From: Alistipes sp. CHKCI003 | GTDB lineage: Bacteria > Bacteroidota > Bacteroidia > Bacteroidales > Rikenellaceae | NCBI RefSeq assembly: GCF_900021155.1 | Contig: NZ_FCNT01000018.1 | Location: forward strand, 1 to 64,000 | Direction of reading: 5' to 3' | DNA length: 64,000 bases | Shown here: one piece after another, positions 17,363 through 25,926 of the stretch | Numbering within the stretch: the first letter of the stretch is position 1 | Layout of the letters: each line of letters begins with the position of its first letter | The notes under the pieces: generated by a model | The model's database searches: none | What the model saw: only the letters and a program-made list of their open reading frames with translations | What the model was told of the DNA's origin: nothing | Position numbers and translations under genes: made by a program

Positions 17363-18580
17363 ATGAAAGCTACCGTAGAGGTTGTTTGTTACAAGTCCAA
17401 GCCGCTCAAAGACGGCACATTTCCTTTAATGCTCCGAGTTACGAAAGACCGCAAACGCAAATACGTTTCGCTCGGCCTTTCCCTGCACGAAAAGTTTTGG
17501 GATTTCGAGAAAGGCAAGCCCAAACGGAATTGTCCCAACAAAGAGCAAATCGAACGGCTGATAGCCGCAAAAACGGCGGAATACAACGATTTGATTGTCG
17601 AAATGACCTCCCAGCAACGCGAATACACGGTGGAAACGCTCGTGTCCCATTTTCATAACCAAGTCCGTTGCGCTACGGTGGTTGAATTGTACGATAAACT
17701 GATTGATGACATGAAACGCGGCGGTAAACTCGGCAATGCAGGCGTTTACAAATACTCCCGTACATCGTTGCTGAAATTCACGGGACAGCGGTTGCAAATT
17801 CCGTTCAGCGACATTGACGCCGTGTGGTTGCGTCGTTACGAGAATTGGTTACGGACGAGCGGTTGCGGTGATACGACCATTAGCCAGCTCTTTCGAACGT
17901 TGCGTAGCGTGTTCAACAAGGCGGTAGAATTGCAGTTGGTGAAACGGGACTATTACCCGTTCGATACCTATAAAGTCAGCAAATTCGATACGCGGACGAA
18001 GAAACGGGCCATTACGAAAGAGGATGTGCGCAAGGTTATTGCACTCGACTTATCACAAGGCTATCCCTCCGAACGATTGGCGCGTGATATATTCGTGTTC
18101 AGCTATTTCGGAGCAGGGATTAACTTTGCAGACATCGCCCTGCTGAAATACGGGAATGTACGGGACGGACGGGTGCAATACGTTCGCAAGAAAACGGGCA
18201 AGCCTATCAATTTTCTGCTGACGGAAGAAATGCGGAATATCATTGTCAAATACCAGCAACAAGGACAGACGGATGAAGATTATATTTTTCCGATACTCGA
18301 CCGCCGTGTGCATAGGACGGAACAGCAGAGATATGACCGAACGCATAAGGTGCTGACGAACACGAATCGTTGGTTACGTAAAATCGGGCAGCGGGTTGGC
18401 ATCGAACATCTGACTACCTATGTCGCTCGGCATACGTTTGCTACCGTGCTGAAAAGGTCGGGAGTGAACATTGCAATCATTTCCGAATCGCTCGGTCATT
18501 CCGATTTATCCACGACACAAATCTATTTGGATTCTTTCGAGAACAGCCAAATCGACGCGGCTATGCAAAACTTGCTATGA
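17363..18580 (+). CDS. tyrosine recombinase (integrase)
   Basis: A 405-residue Bacteroidetes-type integrase with an N-terminal arm-DNA-binding domain (1-85), a SAM-like core-binding domain (about 100-195) and a catalytic domain (215-400). Catalytic positions seen: K277 in RKKTG, Y353-A-R356-H357 (Y in place of the usual first His, common in this group), H379 in LGHS and the nucleophile Y388. The first catalytic Arg appears to be replaced by Ala251 (GAGINFADIA), comparable to the missing Arg in the CTnDOT integrase. It lies just downstream of tRNA-Val and presumably drives integration and excision there. Confidence 0.93.
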   Translation: MKATVEVVCYKSKPLKDGTFPLMLRVTKDRKRKYVSLGLSLHEKFWDFEKGKPKRNCPNKEQIERLIAAKTAEYNDLIVEMTSQQREYTVETLVSHFHNQVRCATVVELYDKLIDDMKRGGKLGNAGVYKYSRTSLLKFTGQRLQIPFSDIDAVWLRRYENWLRTSGCGDTTISQLFRTLRSVFNKAVELQLVKRDYYPFDTYKVSKFDTRTKKRAITKEDVRKVIALDLSQGYPSERLARDIFVFSYFGAGINFADIALLKYGNVRDGRVQYVRKKTGKPINFLLTEEMRNIIVKYQQQGQTDEDYIFPILDRRVHRTEQQRYDRTHKVLTNTNRWLRKIGQRVGIEHLTTYVARHTFATVLKRSGVNIAIISESLGHSDLSTTQIYLDSFENSQIDAAMQNLL

Positions 18581-18589
18581 CAAAAACTC

Positions 18590-18641
18590 GGACCGACTTT
18601 TCCGAGGGGTCTTAAAATAACCCCTCGGTCAAAGTTGGTCC
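18590..18641 (+). repeat. 52-nt palindrome, copy 1
   Basis: Outer arms GGACCGACTTT and AAAGTTGGTCC enclose inner arms CCGAGGGGT and ACCCCTCGG around an AT-rich loop. It begins 9 nt after the integrase stop. Confidence 0.85.
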
Positions 18642-18649
18642 TACTCTTT

Positions 18650-18692
18650 AAGGGATTATCCGCTTGCATCGGGTAGTCCCTTTTCTTTTTTC
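18650..18692 (+). terminator. intrinsic terminator after the integrase
   Basis: AAGGGATTA pairs with TAGTCCCTT, followed by a T-rich tract (TTCTTTTTT). It lies directly after palindrome copy 1. Confidence 0.75.
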
Positions 18693-18754
18693 TGCGGTCG
18701 TCGGTTGCGTCAGAATGCGAAATTTTGTAAATTCGTCTTTATAAAGATACTCCT

Positions 18755-19666
18755 ATGCAAGAAGAACAAACCTTTTACCCCGTAACGACCGAATATTTCA
18801 CCGCTTGCCTGCCCTTACTGGAAAAATATTTCGGCATCACGGCAGGCTATTTCAACAAAGAACTTTCGGATGCCAAATGTCTGATACCTCACCGAGAGGG
18901 TAATAACGTAAAGTACGGCATTAAAGAGGATTGCAATCTGGTTTTGCCGTTTCGACACCTCGAATGCCATGATTTGTTGTCGCTTATCAACTCTTACGGG
19001 ACAATTACCCCGATAATAGAGGAAGCCCTATTGCTGGTGGCCTACTGCATCCGTGAACGGCAGATCGACGAAAACGAATACAATGACCTTATTCAGTTTC
19101 ATACTTGGGACATATACCAAAGCGAATGGGCGCACCTGTTGCTTTTTATGGAGCAAATGGAGGCACGGGCATTTCAAGGCAACGAACAGACCGCTATCAC
19201 AATTCGCACCAACAACGGGATCAAGGAAAAGATTTCTATTCCGAACAGCGATAACTGGTTATTCCGTCTGATTAAAAAGGAACTTGCAGGCTATTTTCCC
19301 GAAGTACAGACAGCCGAGAAAGCACGGCAAGATATTCAATGGCGCAAACCGTCTGCGGGACGAAAAAAGGATAATGCCATCTATTCGGCAGTTGCATACG
19401 GCATTTACCGAATGCTCCATGAAGAAAACGCAATACCCAGCCAGCCCGATATGCCGAACGAATTATGCGCATTTATTCACGACTTTGCACGGCAGATGGG
19501 TTGCTATTCCGATAATAAAGGGTGGGATGGGGCCTATAGTCCCGATCGAATCCGTGCCGATCTTGCCGCCTATCTGAAACCCTCGGCCATAACACCACGA
19601 TTCAGACCGATACCATTGCAGAGGCAGGTTATCATGCAAGATTTTGATTTTCCGCTATTGGACTGA
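18755..19666 (+). CDS. hypothetical island protein
   Basis: I do not recognise the family. 303 residues, soluble, no signal peptide, moderately acidic. Segments of note are YFGITAGYFNKELSDAKC near the N-terminus, a helical middle (LLLVAYCIRERQIDENEYNDL), and a Lys/Arg patch (RKPSAGRKKDNAIYSAV) near 225. It has its own intrinsic terminator (19690-19727), so it is a single-gene unit between the integrase and the next operon. Confidence 0.65.
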   Translation: MQEEQTFYPVTTEYFTACLPLLEKYFGITAGYFNKELSDAKCLIPHREGNNVKYGIKEDCNLVLPFRHLECHDLLSLINSYGTITPIIEEALLLVAYCIRERQIDENEYNDLIQFHTWDIYQSEWAHLLLFMEQMEARAFQGNEQTAITIRTNNGIKEKISIPNSDNWLFRLIKKELAGYFPEVQTAEKARQDIQWRKPSAGRKKDNAIYSAVAYGIYRMLHEENAIPSQPDMPNELCAFIHDFARQMGCYSDNKGWDGAYSPDRIRADLAAYLKPSAITPRFRPIPLQRQVIMQDFDFPLLD

Positions 19667-19689
19667 TCGGACTATATAACCATACCATT

Positions 19690-19727
19690 TAAGGGAGCCG
19701 TTTATCGCGGTTCCCTTTCTTTTTTCT
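19690..19727 (+). terminator. intrinsic terminator after the 18755-19666 gene
   Basis: AAGGGAGCCG (19691-19700) pairs with CGGTTCCCTT (19708-19717), followed by a T-rich tract (TCTTTTTT). It is similar in sequence to the terminator at 18650. Confidence 0.8.
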
Positions 19728-20216
19728 GCCAAAAATCTGCCAGTGTCATGACATCTGCCGTTTTGTCATAACCGACAGATTTACAATGCTTTTTCAATAT
19801 ATTTTATAACATTTTCAATAGCAAAGGTAATGAATAGGTCTATTTTTAAGGGCTATTCTCTATTTTTTCAAAGTCTGCAAAGGTTGGATTTATGCAGGTT
19901 CAAAAGCCAGAATCCGCGAATAAAGCGTACGGTTATTCGAGAGATTCGGGGAGTAGCCGACAGCCTGCAAAAGAGGCGGTAAAATGAAAAAATACGACCG
20001 ATGAAGTACAAACTGTAAACAGTTGAAAACCAGAGATAAATAATAGGCTCAAATAGAGCCTGTAATATCTACCTCAAAACGGAAAACAAAAGGGGAAAAT
20101 ATCCCGTATTAACCCTGAAAAGCAACAGGTCGGAGCGTACGGCCGACCAAAGTTGCAGGGAGTAGCCGACAGCCCGAAAGAGGCGGCGACAAAACTTAAT
20201 AAAGAAGATAACGATT
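19728..20216 (+). other. long leader region with duplicated motif, no gene
   Basis: About 490 AT-rich bases upstream of the next gene. A unit of about 55 nt is present twice, at 19923-19979 and 20133-20186: AGCGTACGG, a variable part, then GGGAGTAGCCGACAGCC and AAAGAGGCGG. A small hairpin AGGCTC/GAGCCT lies between them near 20047-20063. No open frame looks real; the region may be regulatory or a structured leader. Confidence 0.5.
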
Positions 20217-20828
20217 ATGAAAACGCTTGTAAACACAATCGCTAACTCGAATACTAATTTTAATAATTTTAAAAAAATGGATAATTTAATTATTTCTGCG
20301 ACTGAGCCGAAGAAAGTAAGCTCGCTTGCCACCACCGTTCAGACGGTAACCAAAATTGAAGAGAAACCCGTAATGCGTTTCGTACAGATGAAGTACGAGA
20401 ACAACGCTCAAATGGTAGGCGTTATGCAGAAAGCCATTGGGCTGGGTTTGGACACCATCATCATTACGCCCCGCGTGGATGTCGCAGGTTGCGGTTACGT
20501 TTGGGTCGGCCTACGTAAAGGTCAGACCGAGTTGCAAGGCAAACTTTTGCTGAATGCTCAGATTTGGGCCTATTTGCTGGCGGCTCTGCTGGGCGAGGAA
20601 CTCCCCGAAATTAACAACTGCGACGCTGATAGCGAAATTTGCTGTCAGGGTGAATGGCTGGAAAAGTTGGAGGCGGAAATCCGCCGATACACTACCAAGC
20701 GTCGGGAAGAATACACCCAAGACGCGGAAAGCGGTACGGGTTATCTGACCCATTCGTGGATTTTCCCGAATGGTAAAATCAAGATGCCCGCCGAAGCAAT
20801 AGAAGATGTAACGGCACTTTTCGCCTAA
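20217..20828 (+). CDS. hypothetical island protein
   Basis: Family not recognised. 203 residues from the ATG at 20217; an internal start at 20277 (MDNLIISATEPKKV) is possible. The middle (MQKAIGLGLDTIIITPRVDV) looks like a small alpha/beta unit, and two Cys in SEICCQGEW stand out. The C-terminus includes HSWIFPNGKIKMPAEAI. There is no signal peptide. It ends 55 nt before the ATPase gene and probably shares its transcript. Confidence 0.65.
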   Translation: MKTLVNTIANSNTNFNNFKKMDNLIISATEPKKVSSLATTVQTVTKIEEKPVMRFVQMKYENNAQMVGVMQKAIGLGLDTIIITPRVDVAGCGYVWVGLRKGQTELQGKLLLNAQIWAYLLAALLGEELPEINNCDADSEICCQGEWLEKLEAEIRRYTTKRREEYTQDAESGTGYLTHSWIFPNGKIKMPAEAIEDVTALFA

Positions 20829-20883
20829 CATAAGTCAAACAGGGGAGCGGGTTTCGCCGCTCGCTCCCCATAATTTTTTATCT

Positions 20884-22671
20884 ATGGTCGAAAAAACGAT
20901 CGAAATCAAGCGGGGGCAGGTTCTTTCCGATATACTCCCCAATAAAGAAATCCCGACGAATACGATCCTTAACAAAACGCTGACGGGTTGCGGTGCTACC
21001 TATGGAGAGATCGTACATGCGAAACGGCACTCGATCATCATTGAACCGAATGTGCCCGTTATCCTCGGCAAAAAAGCGGAACACCCATCTTTATTTGCTG
21101 TCTACGAGGGGATAACCAAAGAGGATGTCAAGGCGTTTCTTGCAGGCGAAGAAGATGGATTCAGAAAGATCATCACCACGCCCGAAGGCTTCGATAAAAA
21201 GGTCCTGCCCGCCATGTACGAAACCCATACTCCGATGTACGACGATTATTTCCTCTTGCTCGACGAGTGCGAAAAGACCATACAGGATGTGGGCTACCGC
21301 GGGGATATTTACCTACCCGTCGAGGACTTTTTCAGATTCAAGAATAAGGCAATGGTCTCGGCAACTCCGATCCTGCCCTCCGACCCGCGTTTCGAGGAAC
21401 AGAATTTTGAAATGGTGCGGATTGCTCCCACTTACGACTACCGCCGACCGCTGACACTTTGCGTCACGAACAATACGGTGCGGATACTCCGAAAATTACT
21501 TGTACGGTTGAAAGATGAAACGGTCTGCATCTTTATAAATTCGACCGATACGATTTTGGGACTGATTCAGACGCTCAAATTGGAGGGCCGTTGTAAAGTG
21601 TTTTGCGCCGATAAGAGCGTCCGAAAACTCAAACAGCAGAATTTCACCGATGTAAGCGACCGCTTGTCCGAACTTGCAGGAGTAAATTTTTTCACCAGTC
21701 GGTTCTACTCGGCGGTAGACATTAAACTGGACTACAAGCCGCATGTAATCGTGCTTACGGATGTGTTCCATGCTCCCTATTCGATGATAGACCCGCAGAC
21801 CGAGGTCGTGCAGGCCATCGGGCGATTTCGTAACGGCATAGAGCAGGCGTACCATATAACGAATACCTGCGACAGATTGCAGAGCGTTTCGCGCGACAAG
21901 TTGTTCCATAACCTCGAATGTCAAGAACGGATTTACAACCGAATACGGGAGTTGCCTATTGAGGGCGAAATCGAACACCAAACCCTTACGCAAGCCTTGC
22001 AAGGGATGGACTATAAACGCTTCGTAACGCGCACGGGCAATCGAAACTGGTTCATGTGGGACAACGCATGGACGGATGCCCGACTGGAAGCCCTCTACCG
22101 ATCCTCCGCAACGATTGAGGAGGAGTACAAAGACGCCCCGTTCCAGTTGGCCGTTCATAAGGTAGATTACGACCTGACCGACGAAGACCGTCTGCGGCGG
22201 ACACAGGCCCAAATAAAAGGAACGACGGAATTATGGCGCGAGGTGGTAGAACAAATCGACCGAATCCAACGGCAGAATCCCGACGCAGAACAAACATTTC
22301 TCTGCGGACAATTAGGCGATACGTTCTCAGAAATCATTGAAGCGGCAACGATTCTCGGTAAAGAGCGCATCGGGCAACTGGGCTATGACAGGCGCAGAAT
22401 CAAGGCAGCGTTGGAGAACGTGGAGGAGAACCGATTGATGACCTCCGAAAAGATGCAACGAGCCGTCTATGCGAAATACAATACGGGCGATTTGGTGCTC
22501 TGTTCTGAAATACTCGGTTTTCTGCGGGGACTGATAACCGATAACGGAATACCATTCAAGGGGCGTGTAGACAGGCAGATTGTCAAGCTGTTTTTCGAGA
22601 TTGCCGATGACAAGCCACGAATTAAGGGCAACAAAGCCTATCTGCTCGGTAAAAAGATGTTCGAGTTTTAG
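20884..22671 (+). CDS. SF2 helicase-like protein with degenerate P-loop
   Basis: 595 residues. The order of motifs follows superfamily-2 helicases. A Walker-A-like TLTGCGATYG (about residues 33-42) lacks the Lys of GKT. LLLDECEK (about 123-130) is a DExx motif II. MVSATP (about 155) is motif III, and VVQAIGRFRNG resembles motif VI. The remainder is helical and charged. The missing Walker Lys suggests altered or no ATP hydrolysis, or use as a non-catalytic DNA/RNA-binding scaffold. It is not a relaxase or conjugation ATPase. Palindrome copy 2 starts 11 nt after the stop. Confidence 0.65.
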   Translation: MVEKTIEIKRGQVLSDILPNKEIPTNTILNKTLTGCGATYGEIVHAKRHSIIIEPNVPVILGKKAEHPSLFAVYEGITKEDVKAFLAGEEDGFRKIITTPEGFDKKVLPAMYETHTPMYDDYFLLLDECEKTIQDVGYRGDIYLPVEDFFRFKNKAMVSATPILPSDPRFEEQNFEMVRIAPTYDYRRPLTLCVTNNTVRILRKLLVRLKDETVCIFINSTDTILGLIQTLKLEGRCKVFCADKSVRKLKQQNFTDVSDRLSELAGVNFFTSRFYSAVDIKLDYKPHVIVLTDVFHAPYSMIDPQTEVVQAIGRFRNGIEQAYHITNTCDRLQSVSRDKLFHNLECQERIYNRIRELPIEGEIEHQTLTQALQGMDYKRFVTRTGNRNWFMWDNAWTDARLEALYRSSATIEEEYKDAPFQLAVHKVDYDLTDEDRLRRTQAQIKGTTELWREVVEQIDRIQRQNPDAEQTFLCGQLGDTFSEIIEAATILGKERIGQLGYDRRRIKAALENVEENRLMTSEKMQRAVYAKYNTGDLVLCSEILGFLRGLITDNGIPFKGRVDRQIVKLFFEIADDKPRIKGNKAYLLGKKMFEF

Positions 22672-22682
22672 AGAGGAAAAAC

Positions 22683-22734
22683 GGACCGACTTTCGCAAAG
22701 GGGGTAAATTAAGACCCCCTTGCAAAGTTGGTCC
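22683..22734 (+). repeat. 52-nt palindrome, copy 2
   Basis: GGACCGACTTT ... AAAGTTGGTCC with inner arms GCAAAGGGGGT and ACCCCCTTGC (one bulged A). The inner arms differ from copy 1 on both sides but stay complementary. Confidence 0.85.
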
Positions 22735-23002
22735 TATTCTTTGCTTGTGAAGATACTATCTCTTTTTCACCCCTCCCCCTTTTCAGATGGGAAACCGAAT
22801 TTTTTACTTACTATTTAATAGGATTCCACATAAAACAGACCACCCCTATTTATGCCCGAAACCATCTAACAGCATAAAATTATCGGAATTATATAGAATC
22901 GGAAAACTATTCTTACATGGAGATATGCCGCCCTGTTTAGTTGGTTATGAATGGAGTTATCTTTTTACAAGTAATGGGGAATAACTCTAAACTTTACAGA
23001 CC

Positions 23003-23392
23003 ATGAAAACATTAAATGAAAGGGCGACAGAAATTCTGAAAGCCTTGTTAGCCGTGCGGGCTTACAGAATCGACCACGGAAACGGAGTTTACACACGCTT
23101 ACGTGCCGCAATGATTGGGCGCAATGGAAAGTACAACCTTATTTCGCTGGTAGAATACTACGAAGCTAAAGGTAAACTTGCGCAGAATACAGAAATGAAT
23201 TTTGCATTTGACACAAGTACAAAGCAATTTATCCCGTACTATTACTGCAACAAAACTCTCCGCATTGAATCGCATAGTGCGTACCCGACAGAAAACGGAA
23301 TGGAGAATTGCGCCGAGGAAAGACAGGCTGACCACACAAATTTTGCAAACCGATGGCTAATACGCATGAACTCGCAACAACCGATTATATGA
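23003..23392 (+). CDS. hypothetical island protein
   Basis: 129 residues, soluble, no recognisable domain. It begins MKTLNERATEILKALLAVRA (helical) and has a Tyr-rich centre (FIPYYYCNKTLRIE). Its last 40 nt overlap the start of the next gene, which suggests translational coupling. Confidence 0.55.
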   Translation: MKTLNERATEILKALLAVRAYRIDHGNGVYTRLRAAMIGRNGKYNLISLVEYYEAKGKLAQNTEMNFAFDTSTKQFIPYYYCNKTLRIESHSAYPTENGMENCAEERQADHTNFANRWLIRMNSQQPII

Positions 23393-23670
23393 ATGCGCAA
23401 CGAATAGTACAGAATTGTGTTTTGAAGAATCAAAGCACGGTTATCGAGGAAATGATACGGGCAAACCTTATTTCCGAAGAATATCTTTATCCGTTCGCGG
23501 ATGATGTCATGGAATGGTGGCTGATTGATTCTTGGCTGGCCGAACGGCTGAAAGAGCAAGGCGAGGTTATCATCGAGGAATACGGTTGCTACTGGTGGGG
23601 CAGACAGTCCAGCGGGCAGGCTATCTACATGGATTATGTAATTCAGAGAATTTGCGGGGGAATCGACTGA
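23353..23670 (+). CDS. hypothetical island protein
   Basis: 105 residues, acidic, rich in Trp and Tyr (MEWWLIDSWLAERL, GCYWWGRQ). No domain recognised. Its size and overlap with its neighbour are typical of small accessory genes on Bacteroidetes mobile elements. Confidence 0.6.
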   Translation: MANTHELATTDYMNAQRIVQNCVLKNQSTVIEEMIRANLISEEYLYPFADDVMEWWLIDSWLAERLKEQGEVIIEEYGCYWWGRQSSGQAIYMDYVIQRICGGID

Positions 23671-23819
23671 TTCCCCTTGCAAATCTGAATCCGATTATTT
23701 ACTTTTGCAGAAACAACAAAATAAAGGCAAGAAAACCATGTAGCACGAATAGATTATTACGCTTCAAAACGGGTCCCCCATCCTGTCCCGACTATATCAT
23801 AAATCAAAACATTCAAAAA

Positions 23820-24173
23820 ATGGGGACAGTCAAGAATGTAGAGTTGTCGATGCAATCCGTTCGGCGGCTATTGGAGCGTAATCATCTTGCCTACACGATT
23901 GAAAAGGATTCGATTCTTTTCAACCGACGATTCAACCGCAGGACAGGACAAAAATCCTATTATTACATCGGCTTTACAGAGGGCGAGAAGCAAATCGGTC
24001 GTCAAAGCATCGCGTTCGGATGTGTAGACTACAATGTTTACGACGAAGATTTTGCAATGGGCACATGCTTTCGCCAGACGATGTGTACCGACATGGCGTT
24101 TTTCGCATTCCATTTCCACGACCTCTTTCCCGATTTCTATCCGACCGACGAATACAACGATTGGAGCGAATGA
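23820..24173 (+). CDS. hypothetical island protein
   Basis: 117 residues from the ATG at 23820; the open frame extends further upstream, but that part has no plausible start context. Begins MGTVKNVELSMQSVRRLLER and contains YYYIGFTEGEKQIG and an aromatic, acidic tail (FAFHFHDLFPDFYPTDEY). No domain recognised. A strong terminator follows 9 nt after the stop. Confidence 0.55.
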   Translation: MGTVKNVELSMQSVRRLLERNHLAYTIEKDSILFNRRFNRRTGQKSYYYIGFTEGEKQIGRQSIAFGCVDYNVYDEDFAMGTCFRQTMCTDMAFFAFHFHDLFPDFYPTDEYNDWSE

Positions 24174-24182
24174 CACGAACGA

Positions 24183-24227
24183 CAGACTTTGCAGACGGAC
24201 TGACAACCGACTGCAAGGTCTGTTTTT
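24183..24227 (+). terminator. intrinsic terminator
   Basis: CAGACTTTGCAG (24183-24194) pairs with CTGCAAGGTCTG (24211-24222), one G.T pair, followed by five T. Confidence 0.85.
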
Positions 24228-24272
24228 ATGTAATGACTAAATAAATAAGGCTATGCCAGCACCATAGAATCA

Positions 24273-24475
24273 AAAATAAGGGCAACAACCCCGAAAAGGA
24301 GTTAGGGCTATGCGTTTTTCCGAAAATGTTTCCTAAATTTGTGGAACATACGAACTACGGAAGCGTAAGTTTATTCTCGATGTTGAATCTGGTAAATTTA
24401 ATTGCGATGAGAATAAGCAGACCTAATCTCCCGCCATATCCATACGGATACGAGCGTGGGGTTGTTGCTTATTTT
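24273..24475. repeat. 203-bp element with terminal inverted repeats
   Basis: AAAATAAGGGCAACAACCCC (24273-24292) and GGGGTTGTTGCTTATTTT (24458-24475) are inverted copies apart from a 2-nt gap. The inside has no clear gene. It may be a small MITE-like insertion or a structured transcript. A TAAATTTG box lies inside at 24334-24341. Confidence 0.4.
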
Positions 24476-24577
24476 ATCGCAGGGCTTACCAGAGCCTAAC
24501 ATCATAAATAAGCGTACAACCCTGCGCTTTCTTTTTACTACTAACCGCTGTTTGAGGGTTGGAATGGCTAAAAACTT

Positions 24578-24946
24578 ATGATTATGTTTTTTACAAGCAA
24601 GGAGAAATCCGCAATTGTCAAGATTTCTAACATGATGATTCAAGCCGACGGAAAAGTTGAGCCGAAAGAATTATTGTTCAGTGTGACTGTCATTCAGAAA
24701 CTCAACATCGACAATGCAGATATTGCACGTTCTGAATTACTTTCAAACACAGAAGCATTGGATATTATTTCACGCATGACTGATAGTCAAAAACGATTGA
24801 TCTGCGCATTCTTGGGATGCTTGATGGCAGTCGATGGCAACATTGATAAAACAGAACAAGCACTTTGGAGCTTAATAAGTACATTATGCAATCTTCCGAC
24901 CATGACATTAAGAGAAGCTATTGAAGAAATGAAGGAACTGGCATAA
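24578..24946 (+). CDS. small TerB-like protein
   Basis: 122 residues (the ATG at 24584 is equally possible). The pattern ISNMMIQADGKVEPKE followed by a second FLGCLMAVDGNIDKTE resembles the ADG...E signature of TerB-like all-helical domains, repeated twice. Such domains occur in stress and phage-defence contexts. There is no signal peptide. It is the first gene of the very AT-rich part of the island. Confidence 0.55.
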   Translation: MIMFFTSKEKSAIVKISNMMIQADGKVEPKELLFSVTVIQKLNIDNADIARSELLSNTEALDIISRMTDSQKRLICAFLGCLMAVDGNIDKTEQALWSLISTLCNLPTMTLREAIEEMKELA

Positions 24947-24971
24947 GATAAATAAAAAATACAATATCACG

Positions 24972-25286
24972 ATGAAACGGAGTAATGAATACTACAAAAA
25001 AGTAATGCACACCTGTTTATGCCAAACCGTCATGTTCAAAAAAGTGTCGGAGGATGAATTGCTTTCTATTCTGAAAGGCGTTGTCTCGATATTAGCAGAT
25101 CGGGATAATTTGACACAAACCGATAAAGAAGCATGCTTAATGTACTTTTGGCAGGATTACAATAAAGGATTAAGTGTACCTATGTCAGATGAGTACATCC
25201 GACAAACTCTAATTCCTGCTGTTCTCAATCATCCCAATACGGATATGGCTTGGGCCATGACTGTTGTTTTTACAGCAGGAATGTAA
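24972..25286 (+). CDS. hypothetical island protein
   Basis: 104 residues, soluble and helical (VSEDELLSILKGVVSILADR), with Cys residues at LCQTV. No family recognised. It starts 25 nt after the TerB-like gene, so the two probably form one unit. Confidence 0.5.
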   Translation: MKRSNEYYKKVMHTCLCQTVMFKKVSEDELLSILKGVVSILADRDNLTQTDKEACLMYFWQDYNKGLSVPMSDEYIRQTLIPAVLNHPNTDMAWAMTVVFTAGM

Positions 25287-25333
25287 ATAGGCACAAAGGA
25301 TTAAACAACATTAAAATAACTATACATAGTAAG

Positions 25334-25441
25334 ATGAAAATTCTTGGAATCATTGCTCTTATCATTATTGGCCCTTATGTACTTGCCACAATCGGCGGAA
25401 TAATTTGGGGCATTATAGAAGAATTTACCAAAAAAGAATAA
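25334..25441 (+). CDS. small membrane peptide
   Basis: 35 residues from the ATG at 25334: a Lys, one hydrophobic helix (ILGIIALIIIGPYVLATIGG), then a charged tail ending EEFTKKE. It is a plausible single-pass inner-membrane peptide, 3 nt upstream of the next gene. Function unknown. Confidence 0.5.
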   Translation: MKILGIIALIIIGPYVLATIGGIIWGIIEEFTKKE

Positions 25442-25444
25442 CTG

Positions 25445-25846
25445 ATGAAAAAGATTCTATTTTTACTCGTTTTAATGTTTCTATATTCTTGCGCTTGGGC
25501 ACAAAGTGCCGATTGGAAAACTTGTACCCTCAAAGCAAGTAAGGTCGTCACTTATCAAAACGGGAGCAAAACGAATGAAACAAAATCAAACATATCTATC
25601 ACCATTGATAAGCCCAATTATACAATCCGTGTCGGCAATCAGATGTTCTATGTAGAGGGGAAAGAGGTTTTAAGTTCAAAAGAAATTTTATTTCAATGCC
25701 ACACATCCCAAAGTTCGGAAAAATATGTCATAGCTTATAACGCTAAAACATTCTTTATTCTCGTCGGAAAACAGAAAGATGAAAGTGCGCCAATGTACAA
25801 ATATTATTATTCGACCGACAAAAAGGATATAATTCTAACATATTGA
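25445..25846 (+). CDS. secreted hypothetical protein
   Basis: 133 residues. The N-terminal signal (MKKILFLLVLMFLYSCAWAQ) could be a lipoprotein signal with lipobox LYSC or a Sec signal cleaved after AWAQ. The mature part is beta-rich (ISITIDKPNYTIRVGNQMFYV) with a C-terminal YKYYYSTDKKDIILTY. No family recognised. Palindrome copy 3 begins 15 nt after the stop. Confidence 0.6.
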   Translation: MKKILFLLVLMFLYSCAWAQSADWKTCTLKASKVVTYQNGSKTNETKSNISITIDKPNYTIRVGNQMFYVEGKEVLSSKEILFQCHTSQSSEKYVIAYNAKTFFILVGKQKDESAPMYKYYYSTDKKDIILTY

Positions 25847-25861
25847 TAGCTATCTAATTTA

Positions 25862-25913
25862 GGACCGACTTATTCAAGGGGCCTTTATATAGACCCTTTG
25901 AAAAAGTTGGTCC
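25862..25913 (+). repeat. 52-nt palindrome, copy 3
   Basis: GGACCGACTTA ... AAAGTTGGTCC with inner CAAGGG / CCCTTTG. The next lipoprotein gene starts 13 nt after it. Confidence 0.85.
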
Positions 25914-25926
25914 GCCATTCCATTAT

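Noticed and set aside
22787-22984. 65-residue open frame after palindrome copy 2
   Set aside because: No recognisable features or start context. It could be real, but nothing in the sequence supports it beyond being open.
24380-24499. 39-residue open frame inside the inverted-repeat element
   Set aside because: Its end overlaps the terminal inverted repeat, and the translation has no coding signature.
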